Assembly (NCBI GenBank): GCA_039810485.1
Contig: JBDHXA010000027.1
Coordinates: 1-34,168 of the forward strand
Origin: JADZAA01 sp039810485
GTDB taxonomy: Bacteria > Bacteroidota > Ignavibacteria > Kapaibacteriales > UBA961
DNA: 34,168 nt
Reading direction: 5' to 3'
Both the position numbers and the translations under genes were made by a program. How positions within the stretch are numbered: position 1 is the stretch's first letter; every line of letters begins with the position of its first letter. The notes under the pieces were generated by a model. That model was given only the letters and a program-made list of their open reading frames with translations, ran no database searches and was not told the origin of the DNA. Below are positions 16,703 through 25,384 of this stretch, piece by piece.

Positions 16703-19633
16703 ATGAAAAAGTTAGCACAAATTGCGATGGCTGTCTTGTTCGCAGCAGGCGCGCTGTTGCAATCGCCTCAATCCGGCATTGCGCAGCCGGCTCAACACGT
16801 TCTGATAGAAGAGTTTACAGGTGCGTGGTGTCAATATTGTCTTAATGGCGCAGTAGGCATGCAAGAAGTATTGGCTGCCTATCCGGAAGATGTTACGGTT
16901 GTCGCCATTCACAATGGCGACGGAATGGCCATTAGCAATATTGATGCTGATATGGGTCCGTATAAAAGCGGCTATCCTTCGGGCACTCTCAACAGAACAA
17001 ATATTCCGGGTATTTATCCTCTAAATTGGATTGATTATATTCCGGGCATGATTCGCAATCCTGCCTCAGTTGAAGTTTCTTTAAGCAAGGTTAATTACAA
17101 TAGCATAAATAAATCGTTGAGTGTTACTGTAAAAGCAACTTTTTACAATGCAATGTCCGGCGATATGCGCTTTAATCTGTACATAGTTGAAGATAGCGTA
17201 GTTGGCAGCGGACCGCAGTTTGATCAAGTAAACGCATTCAATACCGATGCATCTCATCCATATTACAATAAAGGCAACCCGATAAAGGGCTATGCGCATC
17301 GTCATGTAGTACGCAATATGTTAGGAAGTTCGTGGGGAACAGCTGGCAGCATTCCAATGAGCGTAACGGCTGGACAAACTGTTACATACACATATACTAC
17401 AACGCTTAACAGCGCGTGGAAACCGGAGCGCATCCATTTGGTTGGATCAGTTCATAAATACAATCAAGATATTGCTCAGCGCCAGATTCTCAATTCCGTA
17501 GAAGAAAGCTTGTTAATTCGCTCGGTAAAACCAACATTAGCTGTTGCGCCTTCACCTTATTTGATTGTAAAACCCGGCACAACTAAAGAACAGAATATTA
17601 CAGTAACCAACCCGCATACTGCGCCCATTACTGTTGATTTTGCTATTGACGATGCAAAAACCAACAATCCGGGCGGCTGGGATGTAACAATAAGCCCTTC
17701 TTTCGCAACAATTCCAGCAGGCGGCACAGCCGATGTAAAAGCGACAATTGTTATTCCCGCCTCTACAAATCCGGCTCTCGCAAACTTTGCAATCAATGCA
17801 ACACCGCGTCCAACATCCGGGATTGAACCGAAATCTAATTCTGCAACTATATTTGCCCTTAGTGATAACAGCAAATATGTCTATATTTCAGGATTAGTTC
17901 CTATTTACAACGGAATTGATAAATACGGAAGCGTTTTCACAGCAAATCAAGATCTGCAAAAGGGTCTTGTTCAAATGCAGTTTAATGAACAAGTAATGAA
18001 TGCATACTCATCTGTTTTTACGGCAATACTTCTCCCTATTCATGGGGGATATTTCGATGCAAATAATTATCAAAATGCAAAGATTGGCTTGCCAATAGCT
18101 GCTGCGCCGGGCATTAATTACCCTAACTTTGCCAAGCAAATCAGCGATTGGATAAACGCCGGTAAACGCATATTTATTTCTGCACCTCATTCGCTGTGGT
18201 GGGCATTTGACCAAACACCACAGTCAGCTCAAGGTAAAAATAACGATGCAACTGCTCTATTAGCCAATACGCTCGGCATACAGCTTGCAAAGAGTCAAGC
18301 CCGCTTTACAGAAACGCAAAGTGGAAATAATATAAGCGTTACAATAGACAAATTTAATGTTCGCGGAGTTACCGGCGATGTAATAGGCGATCAGCTTGCT
18401 TCTTTAGGCAATCCAAACACTCCCGGAGCCGGTCATTCATTCTGGACGGACATTATGAGTTTAACCTCAAGCAGCAAGTCAATACCATGCTTCTTCAGCG
18501 ATGAAAAGCCGGCAAACATTGTTGGCATTCGTTTTGAGAAAGGAAATTCTAAACTCGTCTATTTGACTTTTGGCGTTGAATCGCTCAACGGCAGCGGACC
18601 TAACGATTTCTTAGACAGAATAACCGAATATTTAATCGGCGATCTGAAACCAAAATTACCTGAAATTTCTTCTTCGACCGATCAACTCGACTTTGGCTCT
18701 ATCGAAGTGAATAACAGCAAAGAATTATCTGTAGATTTAATTAATATTGGCGCAGCGCCGCTTACAATTTCAAAAGTAGAAATTGCCGGAGCCAATGACA
18801 AGAATTTTTCAATGACTGCCGGCGCGCTGCCTGTAACGCTGGCTGCTAATGAAAAGAAATCCGTAACAATCAAATTTACTCCTGATTTACAACAAGACTT
18901 TTTGGCTGCGTTAATTGCTACTTCCAACTCAGGAGGCGTGGAAAGCAGTGTCTATAGCGTAGACCTTCGCGGCAAAGGAATTGTAACCGGTCCGAAAAAA
19001 TCTGTGCTAACTTCAAGCTTGCAGGAACTTAATTATGGCAAAGTTGAAACTTCCAAAGAACTCACTGTCGTTCTCACAAATAACGGCGACAAAGAGATGA
19101 CTATTAAATCCATTGAGTTCGCTGGCGCGGATAAAGCTAAATTTGCAACAAAAGGATTTAAGCCAAATTCATTTCTCGGAACAGCAGCGGCCAATAAAAA
19201 ACTCCCAGTCGCTGTTGTATTTACTCCGGGTGAATCAGGAATTTTCTCAGCAACAATGGTGGTAAAATCTGAAATTTCCGGCGGTATAAGCGATGAGTTT
19301 ACATTGAATGCAACCGGCGAGGGCATTGCAGCATCTGGAGTTCGTGAAGACGGCATTGTCAGCGGCACAGTATTGTCATTGTCGGCTCATCCAAATCCTA
19401 TATCTGCTACATCCATAGTGTCATATTCCGTGAACGGTGCCGCTCCGCAAATAGTTTCTATCAATATCGTTGATATGACTGGTCGCGAAGTAATGAATCT
19501 CGGCAACAGCACGCTTATTCCGGGTAATTATTCCATTACTCTTGATGCAGCCAAACTTACTGTTGGCGCATATCATATAGTTCTCCGTTGTGCAACCGAA
19601 ACTGTTTCATTACCAATTACAGTGTCTCGCTAA
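16703..19633 (+). CDS. Omp28-related T9SS cargo with thioredoxin-like N-terminus and ASH domains
   Basis: This 976-residue protein begins with a signal peptide (to about residue 28). It then has an Omp28-type thioredoxin-like domain: LIEEFTGAWCQYC places a CxxC at C43/C46, followed by VVAIHNGDGM. Residues about 270-370 form an immunoglobulin-like domain. A Rossmann-like region (ISGLVPIYNG, WINAGKRIFISAPHSLWWAF) lies at about 395-650. Two choice-of-anchor-D domains follow at about 655-765 and 770-880 (LDFGSIEVNNSKELSV; LNYGKVETSKELTV). The last 80 residues, from HPNPISATSIVSYSV, are a T9SS type A sorting domain. AGAGG lies 9 nt before the ATG. Omp28 proteins are surface proteins of Bacteroidota; the first was described in Porphyromonas gingivalis. 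A terminator follows directly. Confidence 0.88.
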   Translation: MKKLAQIAMAVLFAAGALLQSPQSGIAQPAQHVLIEEFTGAWCQYCLNGAVGMQEVLAAYPEDVTVVAIHNGDGMAISNIDADMGPYKSGYPSGTLNRTNIPGIYPLNWIDYIPGMIRNPASVEVSLSKVNYNSINKSLSVTVKATFYNAMSGDMRFNLYIVEDSVVGSGPQFDQVNAFNTDASHPYYNKGNPIKGYAHRHVVRNMLGSSWGTAGSIPMSVTAGQTVTYTYTTTLNSAWKPERIHLVGSVHKYNQDIAQRQILNSVEESLLIRSVKPTLAVAPSPYLIVKPGTTKEQNITVTNPHTAPITVDFAIDDAKTNNPGGWDVTISPSFATIPAGGTADVKATIVIPASTNPALANFAINATPRPTSGIEPKSNSATIFALSDNSKYVYISGLVPIYNGIDKYGSVFTANQDLQKGLVQMQFNEQVMNAYSSVFTAILLPIHGGYFDANNYQNAKIGLPIAAAPGINYPNFAKQISDWINAGKRIFISAPHSLWWAFDQTPQSAQGKNNDATALLANTLGIQLAKSQARFTETQSGNNISVTIDKFNVRGVTGDVIGDQLASLGNPNTPGAGHSFWTDIMSLTSSSKSIPCFFSDEKPANIVGIRFEKGNSKLVYLTFGVESLNGSGPNDFLDRITEYLIGDLKPKLPEISSSTDQLDFGSIEVNNSKELSVDLINIGAAPLTISKVEIAGANDKNFSMTAGALPVTLAANEKKSVTIKFTPDLQQDFLAALIATSNSGGVESSVYSVDLRGKGIVTGPKKSVLTSSLQELNYGKVETSKELTVVLTNNGDKEMTIKSIEFAGADKAKFATKGFKPNSFLGTAAANKKLPVAVVFTPGESGIFSATMVVKSEISGGISDEFTLNATGEGIAASGVREDGIVSGTVLSLSAHPNPISATSIVSYSVNGAAPQIVSINIVDMTGREVMNLGNSTLIPGNYSITLDAAKLTVGAYHIVLRCATETVSLPITVSR

Positions 19634-19654
19634 GAATATCTTAGCTCGCAATAA

Positions 19655-19695
19655 AAGAGCCGAAGCATTTTTACATGCTTCGGCTCTTATTTTTT
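19655..19695. terminator. Bidirectional terminator between convergent genes
   Basis: A perfect 14-bp stem (AAGAGCCGAAGCAT, 19655-19668, with its complement at 19675-19688) has a 6-nt loop and is flanked by T-rich sequence on both sides. It separates the plus-strand Omp28-like gene from minus-strand tsaD. Confidence 0.92.
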
Positions 19696-19709
19696 AATTA
19701 TTATTGGCA

Positions 19710-20753
19710 TTATTGCTTTCTCTCTGCTCGAATTGCAGAAGAAGAAACGCAAAAAGAGTAATCGTAAAAATGCGAACAGCCGCGCTCAACAAGTTTCTGC
19801 ATTGCAATAAATCCAATCATGGCGGCATTATCAACGCAATAGCTTATGCGAGGCATTATTAATTTAATTCCGGCTTTAAGTGATTTTTCCGCTAACATTG
19901 AGCGCAGCCGTGAATTAGCTGAAACGCCGCCTGCAACCACAATACTTTTCACATTATATTTCTGTGCTGCACGGAGTGTTTTAACAGCAAGAATTTCCGT
20001 TAGAGCTTCTTGCGCAGAGGCGCAAATATCCGGCAGAATTTCAGACGGTACACCCTGACGAAACTCACGCTCTAAAAAATACCTGACAGCTGTTTTGAAG
20101 CCGCTAAAACTAAAATTATACGTACCGTCATTCAAAAGCGATCGAGGAAAAGAAAATGCTTTAGGATTTCCATTTTTTGCCAGACGATCAATTGCCGGAC
20201 CGCCGGGATATCCAAGACCCATAAGCTTTGCGGTTTTATCGAATGCTTCGCCGACTGCATCATCTATTGTAGAACCAAGCATCACATAGTCGCTGTACGA
20301 TTTTACGTAAAACAATGCAGTATGCCCGCCGCTTGCCACTAAAGCAATGAATGGAAAATTCATGGTATTATCTTCCAAACACCCTGAAAAGAGATGCCCT
20401 TCGATATGGTTTATAGGAACAATCGGCAAATTGAAACGAAGTGCAAGACCTTTTGCAGCATGTGAACCAACGATTAATGATCCGGCAAGTCCGGGCGAAG
20501 TGGTTACAGCAAGAGCCGTTATATCGGTTATACGCAGTTTTGCTTCCGATAATGCCGCATGTAAAGTTGCGCCAATGACTTGCAAATGCGAGCGTGAAGC
20601 CAACTCCGGAATTACTCCTCCATAAAGCGAGTGCACAACCTGCGAAGCAATCACATTGCTCAACACTTTGCCGTCGGCAACTACGGCAGCAGAAGTATCG
20701 TCGCATGATGATTCTATTGCCAAAATAACCATTTTGGCGGCTTCGTTATTCAC
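19710..20753 (-). CDS. tsaD: tRNA N6-adenosine threonylcarbamoyltransferase TsaD
   Basis: TsaD transfers the threonylcarbamoyl group onto A37 of ANN-decoding tRNAs, working with TsaB, TsaE and TsaC, none of which are in the window. It shows AIESSCDDTSAAVV, the metal-binding HIEGHLFSG histidines, VASGGHTALFYVKSY, GYPGGPAID, FSFSGFKTAV and VAGGVSANSRLR. I choose GTG 20753 because GGGAAG lies 6 nt upstream and the codon overlaps the cinA stop (GTGA). The alternative ATG 20732 gives the more usual MVILAIESS but has no ribosome-binding site. Length is 347 residues from the GTG and 340 from the ATG, both normal. Confidence 0.95.
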   Translation of the reverse strand: MNNEAAKMVILAIESSCDDTSAAVVADGKVLSNVIASQVVHSLYGGVIPELASRSHLQVIGATLHAALSEAKLRITDITALAVTTSPGLAGSLIVGSHAAKGLALRFNLPIVPINHIEGHLFSGCLEDNTMNFPFIALVASGGHTALFYVKSYSDYVMLGSTIDDAVGEAFDKTAKLMGLGYPGGPAIDRLAKNGNPKAFSFPRSLLNDGTYNFSFSGFKTAVRYFLEREFRQGVPSEILPDICASAQEALTEILAVKTLRAAQKYNVKSIVVAGGVSANSRLRSMLAEKSLKAGIKLIMPRISYCVDNAAMIGFIAMQKLVERGCSHFYDYSFCVSSSAIRAERKQ

Positions 20754-22003
20754 AATTGACTTCCCTTTAGCAAATGCTGAACAAGCATGGATAGAGCAGC
20801 GCCAACTGCGCGCTCACGATTGATTTGCCTATCTGCTCCAAATTGAAATTTTCGAGAGATAATACCCTCAGAATATGCAAGAGCCATCCAAATTGTTCCG
20901 ACAGGTTTTTCTGGCGTTGCGCCGTCGGGTCCTGCGATTCCGCTTATGGCAATGCCATAAGAAGCGCCGAATAACTCTCGAACTGAAGATGCCATCTCAA
21001 CTACTGTTTCACTGCTTACCGCACCAAACTCTTCTAATGTTTTACGTTGCACATTAAGCTGTTTTTCTTTTGCTTCATTGCTGTACGTTATAGCGCCGCC
21101 AAGAAAATACGAAGAGCTTCCCGAGGTTTCACTAAATGCGGCTCCAAGAAGTCCCCCTGTGCATGATTCAGCAACAGCAACTGTTTTATTGCTCGCATTG
21201 AGAAGTTGTGCTGCAACAGAAGACATTGATTCATTATCGGTGCTAACTATAAATCTTCCAGCGTGTTCTCTAAGAATATTTTCAATTCTGATTATTTTAC
21301 CGTTTATATCTTCGCGTGTCGTACCTTGCACTCCTATTCGCAGTTTAACTCCTTGATATGAAGGTAAGAATGCTAGCGTCCCTCCCGCTAAAAACATATT
21401 TGGATCGCCAATAGCATCAGCAAGATTAGCTTCGGAAATTACTGTGGTTAACAATGTTTTATATTGAACTTTATCCTGATTGCCATAGTTGCTTGCAATG
21501 TAAGGTAATACGCTTTCTGTCATTATTCCTTTCATTTCAGCGGGCACTCCGGGCAAACTTATTACAATTTTACCATTCTCTGCGAACATCATGCCGGGCG
21601 CTGTTCCTCTAATATTTGGCAGCGCTGTGCATTTTGAGGGCAAGAGCGCTTGCTCGCGATTTCTATCTGAAATTTCAATTCCTCGTCTTGACAATATTTC
21701 TTTTAATGATATAAGCGATGCATCATGCAACACAAGTGTATCATTATAATAATTGCACAACGCTTCTTTTGTGCAATCGTCATGCGTCGGGCCAAGTCCG
21801 CCGGTTACAATAACTATATCAGACAAGCTTAACAATCGAGTTAATTCGTCAGTGATTTTGTCAATGCCATCCCCGATTGTAGAATGTAATACAACATTGC
21901 ATCCAATTCTCGTGCATTCTGATGCTATCCAAGCTGCATTAGTGTTAATAATTTGACCAATGCATATTTCGTCGCCGACTGTTAGAATCGAAAGTGCAGC
22001 CAT
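20750..22003 (-). CDS. cinA: CinA family protein, nicotinamide mononucleotide deamidase-like
   Basis: At 417 residues this is the full-length two-domain form. The N-terminal MoaB/MogA-like domain contains GDEICIGQIINTNAAWIA and VIVTGGLGPTHDD and is linked in the family to ADP-ribose pyrophosphatase activity. The C-terminal domain, from about residue 260, contains AESCTGGLLGAAFSE, GGAITYSNEAK and GIAGPDGATPEKPVGT and in characterised members deamidates nicotinamide mononucleotide for pyridine nucleotide recycling. Its stop overlaps the tsaD start by 4 bp, so the two are translationally coupled. The upstream 400 bp carry no gene. Confidence 0.93.
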   Translation of the reverse strand: MAALSILTVGDEICIGQIINTNAAWIASECTRIGCNVVLHSTIGDGIDKITDELTRLLSLSDIVIVTGGLGPTHDDCTKEALCNYYNDTLVLHDASLISLKEILSRRGIEISDRNREQALLPSKCTALPNIRGTAPGMMFAENGKIVISLPGVPAEMKGIMTESVLPYIASNYGNQDKVQYKTLLTTVISEANLADAIGDPNMFLAGGTLAFLPSYQGVKLRIGVQGTTREDINGKIIRIENILREHAGRFIVSTDNESMSSVAAQLLNASNKTVAVAESCTGGLLGAAFSETSGSSSYFLGGAITYSNEAKEKQLNVQRKTLEEFGAVSSETVVEMASSVRELFGASYGIAISGIAGPDGATPEKPVGTIWMALAYSEGIISRKFQFGADRQINRERAVGAALSMLVQHLLKGSQL

Positions 22004-22405
22004 TAATTGTTAAGATTATTTTTTACTTTTATTTTATAGAAACATCTTTTTCTAAGACGTTGGCAAATCTTTAAAATTTTTACTTGTCAAGGCAAAGGAT
22101 TAGAATAAAATACATTTTAACAATTGTTTCTCAACACAGATACATACTCGAAATATATTTTGCAATTACAGTAGAAGTTATCGCAATTTATTATCATATT
22201 TTAAGTCGCTGAGTTTAGATTTTACAATAAATTGAAAACGATAAAACTACAATTGTAATAATAGTTTACAAAAACTGTTTTACCGTTTCAATTAAAATTG
22301 ATATTTTGCTGTTAATATTTCTTGAATTGCCTCGTTTAATCTGCAAATATAATATGCGAATTATAAAGTATATTCAATTATTTATGCTAATATCTCATTC
22401 ATTAT
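22004..22405. other. AT-rich intergenic region upstream of cinA
   Basis: No reading frame, tRNA or clear terminator is seen in these 402 bp. A TAnnTTTG match (TATATTTG, minus strand, 22344-22351) lies 341 nt before cinA, too far to assign with confidence. TACAATTGTA at 22248-22257 is a 10-bp palindrome. The rhodanese operon ends at its right edge without a visible hairpin terminator. Confidence 0.6.
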
Positions 22406-22726
22406 TTAATTGTTAAGCTTGCTTTGAAGCGACATCCATCCGCCTCCATTATACACTTCGTCAAATCCATTAGAGCGCAGCACCGAAGCGGCTGTGGCGC
22501 TTCGCATTCCGCTAGCACAGCATGTAATCACAACACAGCCCTTTTTTATGCGCGCAAGCTCTTTTGACAAATTTTGCAAAGGTATATTTAACGAACCCTT
22601 TACATGACCGCTTTGAAATTCGGCAGTAGTGCGAACATCTATAATTTGAGCACCGTTAGCAACAAGTTCGGCATAATTTGGCGCAGTCCTCCCTATTCCA
22701 ACAAGGTTTTTTAACATGTCAAACAT
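22406..22726 (-). CDS. Single-domain rhodanese-like sulfurtransferase
   Basis: This 106-residue cytoplasmic protein is a complete single rhodanese domain: QIIDVRTTAEFQSGHVKGSLNIPL followed by the active-site loop VVITCCASGMRSATAA. The catalytic cysteine is C70, in the CxxGxRS arrangement usual for sulfur rather than phosphate substrates; a second cysteine, C69, is adjacent. GGAG lies 7 nt before the ATG, and the gene overlaps the end of the OsmC gene by 8 bp. It is the third gene of an operon with a DUF2892 membrane protein and OsmC. In E. coli YgaP the rhodanese and the DUF2892 membrane part are one protein; here they are separate. Confidence 0.92.
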   Translation of the reverse strand: MFDMLKNLVGIGRTAPNYAELVANGAQIIDVRTTAEFQSGHVKGSLNIPLQNLSKELARIKKGCVVITCCASGMRSATAASVLRSNGFDEVYNGGGWMSLQSKLNN

Positions 22727-23195
22727 TAATATTCTCCGTAGTTTTATTTATCGTTTCAGATTTATTATTAAAAACCAATTCCCCGTTGTATGTTATATTC
22801 CAAGTAATTGGCATAATCTTCTTCAACATACTGCTAACGCCGCAAATTTTTTCTTGAGAAACCGTTACTGCATCAATCGCGGCTGCAAGATATTCCGGGT
22901 TGCCGGTAAATTCATAAGAAATATGCGCTGCCACATATTCGATTGGAACACGCTTGCTGATTTCTCCTTCCACATTTACCGAAAATGTGTCTGGCAAAGA
23001 ATTATTTTTGCGAAGGAGCGAGGCGACATCCATTCCTGTACATCCTGATAATGCTGTAAGCACTAATGGCTTTGGAATAGTGCCGTGATTTTCTCCGCCA
23101 ACGCGCTCGGGCGCGTCCATAATTACAGTATGCCCGTTAACAAGCGTATTAAACTGCATTTTTCCCATCCATTGCGTTTCAATATTATGAGTCAT
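22719..23195 (-). CDS. OsmC/Ohr family peroxidase-like protein
   Basis: The 158-residue protein has both conserved cysteines of the OsmC family: C52 in LSGCTGMDVASLL and C118 in EKICGVSSMLKK. Family members reduce organic hydroperoxides and, in some cases, persulfides through this pair. It is closer to the YhfA-like OsmC branch than to Ohr, judged by the start MQFNTLVNGHTVIMDAPE; this is a weak call. AGAGG lies 8 nt before the ATG. Its start overlaps the DUF2892 stop (ATGA) and its end overlaps the rhodanese start, so the three genes are tightly coupled. Confidence 0.9.
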   Translation of the reverse strand: MTHNIETQWMGKMQFNTLVNGHTVIMDAPERVGGENHGTIPKPLVLTALSGCTGMDVASLLRKNNSLPDTFSVNVEGEISKRVPIEYVAAHISYEFTGNPEYLAAAIDAVTVSQEKICGVSSMLKKIMPITWNITYNGELVFNNKSETINKTTENINV

Positions 23196-23404
23196 AATGT
23201 CATCCTCTTTTGTATAGTGTTTAAATTAAATGGCAAATAAATTGGACAAAATCTTATTATTGATGTTGCAATCATTACAGCAGCAAAAACTAACAATATA
23301 ATTCCTAATGCGCCTTCTGCAAAGCCGCTTGCATATAAACCAATCAAAAGCGCAGCAATGAGCAAGCGAATAATTCTATCGCTCGCTCCCACATTTTTTT
23401 GCAT
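23192..23404 (-). CDS. DUF2892 (YgaP-like) small membrane protein
   Basis: This 70-residue protein has two hydrophobic segments, at about 13-28 and 32-48, and the family pattern DRIIRLLIAALLIGLY followed by FCPIYLPFNLNT. It matches the transmembrane domain that is fused to rhodanese in E. coli YgaP. It lies in the inner membrane and may bring the rhodanese or OsmC partner to it, or help move a sulfur species; both ideas are inference. GGAG lies 5 nt before the ATG. It is the first gene of the operon, 93 bp after the Crp/Fnr gene. Confidence 0.88.
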   Translation of the reverse strand: MQKNVGASDRIIRLLIAALLIGLYASGFAEGALGIILLVFAAVMIATSIIRFCPIYLPFNLNTIQKRMTL

Positions 23405-23457
23405 AAATACTCCGTGTGCAATATTTTAATTTTAGTATATCTTGTAAAAAGACAACA

Positions 23458-23502
23458 CAAATTTAACAAGGAATAATTTTGATTTCTGCAACATAAGTTA
23501 CA
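23458..23502 (-). promoter_or_regulatory. Crp/Fnr-type operator and promoter of the DUF2892-OsmC-rhodanese operon
   Basis: On the minus strand TGTAAC-TTAT-GTTGCA (23487-23502) is an inverted repeat with one mismatch per half-site pair, the form bound by Crp/Fnr dimers. TAAATTTG (23458-23465) is a perfect TAnnTTTG -7 element. Taking transcription to start about 4 nt after it, the operator centre falls near -41, the usual class II activator position. No -33 TTTG is present, as expected for an activator-dependent promoter. The operator overlaps the last codons of the regulator gene. Confidence 0.55.
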
Positions 23503-24124
23503 AATCTGATAAGATTTTGATTTGACTGCGGTAAAGGATAATTTTATTGTTGTTTTCAAGCTTTTTCAGCAAGCGTGAAATCACAACTCGGGAAGTTGCC
23601 AATTCGCCGGCAATTTGATCATGCGAGATATTCAGTACGGTAGATCCTAAAATTTTTGCCTTTTCTTTTAAATAGTTGATAAGACGCTCGTCTAAATTTT
23701 GAAATGCAATTTGGTCAATAGTTTTTAGCATCTCAATAAACCTATTATGAATAGTTTGCATCACAAAACTTTTCCATGTCGGATATTTTGCAATCCAATT
23801 TTCCATAATGTTAATCGGCAGCAATAGCGCTTCAGTGTCTTCTTCAGCTGTTGCTTTAACTTCGCTCGGCATGTGCTGCATGCAGCACGTAAATGCCAGC
23901 GCACAGCTGTCGCCTTCGGTCAAATAGTAAAGCAGCAATTCTTTGCCGTCTTCATCAATTCGAGTTATTTTCATTATTCCAGAGATAACAATAGGAATAA
24001 CTCGCATAAGAGAGCCGGCTTCAAAGAGCGTTTCGCCAGCGCGAAGTTGAGCATACTTTCCATACTCTTCAATCTCTTGAAGCAGTTTTTGTTCGAAAGT
24101 ATGCTGAAAAAAGGCCGGAATCAT
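23498..24124 (-). CDS. Crp/Fnr family transcriptional regulator
   Basis: The 208-residue protein has a cyclic-nucleotide-binding-like N-terminal barrel (about 20-120) and a C-terminal winged helix with HDQIAGELATSRVVISRLLKKLE at about 168-190. The N-terminal Cys cluster of Fnr is absent. Instead three cysteines, C74, C80 and C81, sit in GDSCALAFTCCMQH, where Crp would bind cAMP. Similar regulators are common in Bacteroidota. Its gene is directly upstream of the DUF2892-OsmC-rhodanese operon and a matching operator lies between them, so it probably controls that operon. The signal is not known; redox or reactive sulfur is an inference from cysteines and neighbours. No Shine-Dalgarno site is seen. 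Confidence 0.88.
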   Translation of the reverse strand: MIPAFFQHTFEQKLLQEIEEYGKYAQLRAGETLFEAGSLMRVIPIVISGIMKITRIDEDGKELLLYYLTEGDSCALAFTCCMQHMPSEVKATAEEDTEALLLPINIMENWIAKYPTWKSFVMQTIHNRFIEMLKTIDQIAFQNLDERLINYLKEKAKILGSTVLNISHDQIAGELATSRVVISRLLKKLENNNKIILYRSQIKILSDL

Positions 24125-24168
24125 ACTTTATGTATATTTAATTCTTTAACGTCATGACAATAAAAGCT

Positions 24169-25371
24169 TTACCTATGGCGCAGATTTCTCTTTTGCAAGG
24201 CAAATTCATAGAAAACATCAACTTGGCTCAACGCGGCTTCAAACGAATGATTTTTCCTTGCCCATTTTTTTGCATTTTTACCAAGCAACAACATTTTCTC
24301 TCTGTTATCTGCAATGTTCTGAATTGCATCTGCTAATGCAGCGGCGTTTTTCGGCGGCACAAGCAAACCGCGTTCAGTTCCCATCGGCAAAGAATATCCA
24401 ATTTGCTCTATGGCTCCACCTGTATTTGTGCTTACTACGACTGCGCCGCACGACATGGCTTCTACAATTGCGAGTGAATACATTTCACCGTAGCTTGCAA
24501 GCACAAAAATATCGGCAGCAGCTATTAAATGCATATATTCTTTCTGATGCGGAAAAACATCGCATTTGTTTTCCAAATGATTTTTACGAATAAATTCCAA
24601 TAGCCACGAGTGAAGAAGCATGGCATCATCTTCATAAATCGGAGATCCGTCGCTGGCTGAACCGCTTTGCGTGGGACTGCCGACTATTCCATAACGTATT
24701 GCATCAATGCCGCGCTCATCCAATATTTTCATGGATTCGGCATACTCAGTTATACCTTTTTGCCTGTCAATTCTACAGAGCGACAGCACAAACACTTCAT
24801 TCTCTTTCAGCCCAAGATGCTGGCGTCCTTGATTGCGGAGCTGTTGAATCTGCTCGTCGGTGGGAAGATGCCTGCCGTACTTCAATAAAAAAATACTTTC
24901 AGATTGCGCGTCGAAATGTTTTATTATGTCATGATTAATTTGCTCAGACGAAGAGCCAAATGCGTCTATTCTGCTATAAATGAAGCGATGAAGAAAATCG
25001 CGTTTTGGCGCAGAGAACATATACAAACTGAGCACCAGAGGAATATGCAAGCCGAAGCAAGATTCTACGCCCAACCATACATCTCTTCCGCTGTGAATAT
25101 GCACAATTTCCGACTTTTCTCTGCGCAGATAAGAGCGGATTTTAAATATGTTAACAATTGAAAAATAACTGCTTTTCTGCAACGGCAAAACGCGAACGGA
25201 GTTACTCTGCAAAAAACTCCAAATAGGAGAATGCGGAATTGCAGCAGCCACAACGTTATAACCGTTGTTAAATTGCTCGCAAATCAAAGCGCCAATATAG
25301 CTTTCCATGCCTCCATTGGCCGATGAAGTAATGATGTGCAATATTTTTCTGCGATTCTGCACATTACTCAT
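24169..25371 (-). CDS. Glycosyltransferase family 4 (GT-B fold)
   Basis: The 400-residue enzyme is predicted to transfer a sugar from a nucleotide-sugar donor to a cell-surface glycan or lipid acceptor. The N-terminal acceptor domain begins KILHIITSSANGGMESYIG. The donor-binding domain carries CRIDRQKGITEYAESM, AADIFVLASYGEMYSLAIV and the E-x7-E motif in GEMYSLAIVEAMSCGAVVVS, followed by TGGAIEQI. Neither donor nor acceptor can be assigned. No other glycan genes are adjacent. The start codon lies 13 nt after the T-run of the sigma-factor terminator, and no Shine-Dalgarno site or own promoter is visible. Confidence 0.9.
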   Translation of the reverse strand: MSNVQNRRKILHIITSSANGGMESYIGALICEQFNNGYNVVAAAIPHSPIWSFLQSNSVRVLPLQKSSYFSIVNIFKIRSYLRREKSEIVHIHSGRDVWLGVESCFGLHIPLVLSLYMFSAPKRDFLHRFIYSRIDAFGSSSEQINHDIIKHFDAQSESIFLLKYGRHLPTDEQIQQLRNQGRQHLGLKENEVFVLSLCRIDRQKGITEYAESMKILDERGIDAIRYGIVGSPTQSGSASDGSPIYEDDAMLLHSWLLEFIRKNHLENKCDVFPHQKEYMHLIAAADIFVLASYGEMYSLAIVEAMSCGAVVVSTNTGGAIEQIGYSLPMGTERGLLVPPKNAAALADAIQNIADNREKMLLLGKNAKKWARKNHSFEAALSQVDVFYEFALQKRNLRHR

Positions 25372-25384
25372 AACATTTCACGAT

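Noticed and set aside
22004..22405. Hidden tRNA or small RNA gene in the AT-rich gap
   Set aside because: No T-loop, acceptor stem or stable GC-containing hairpin could be found.
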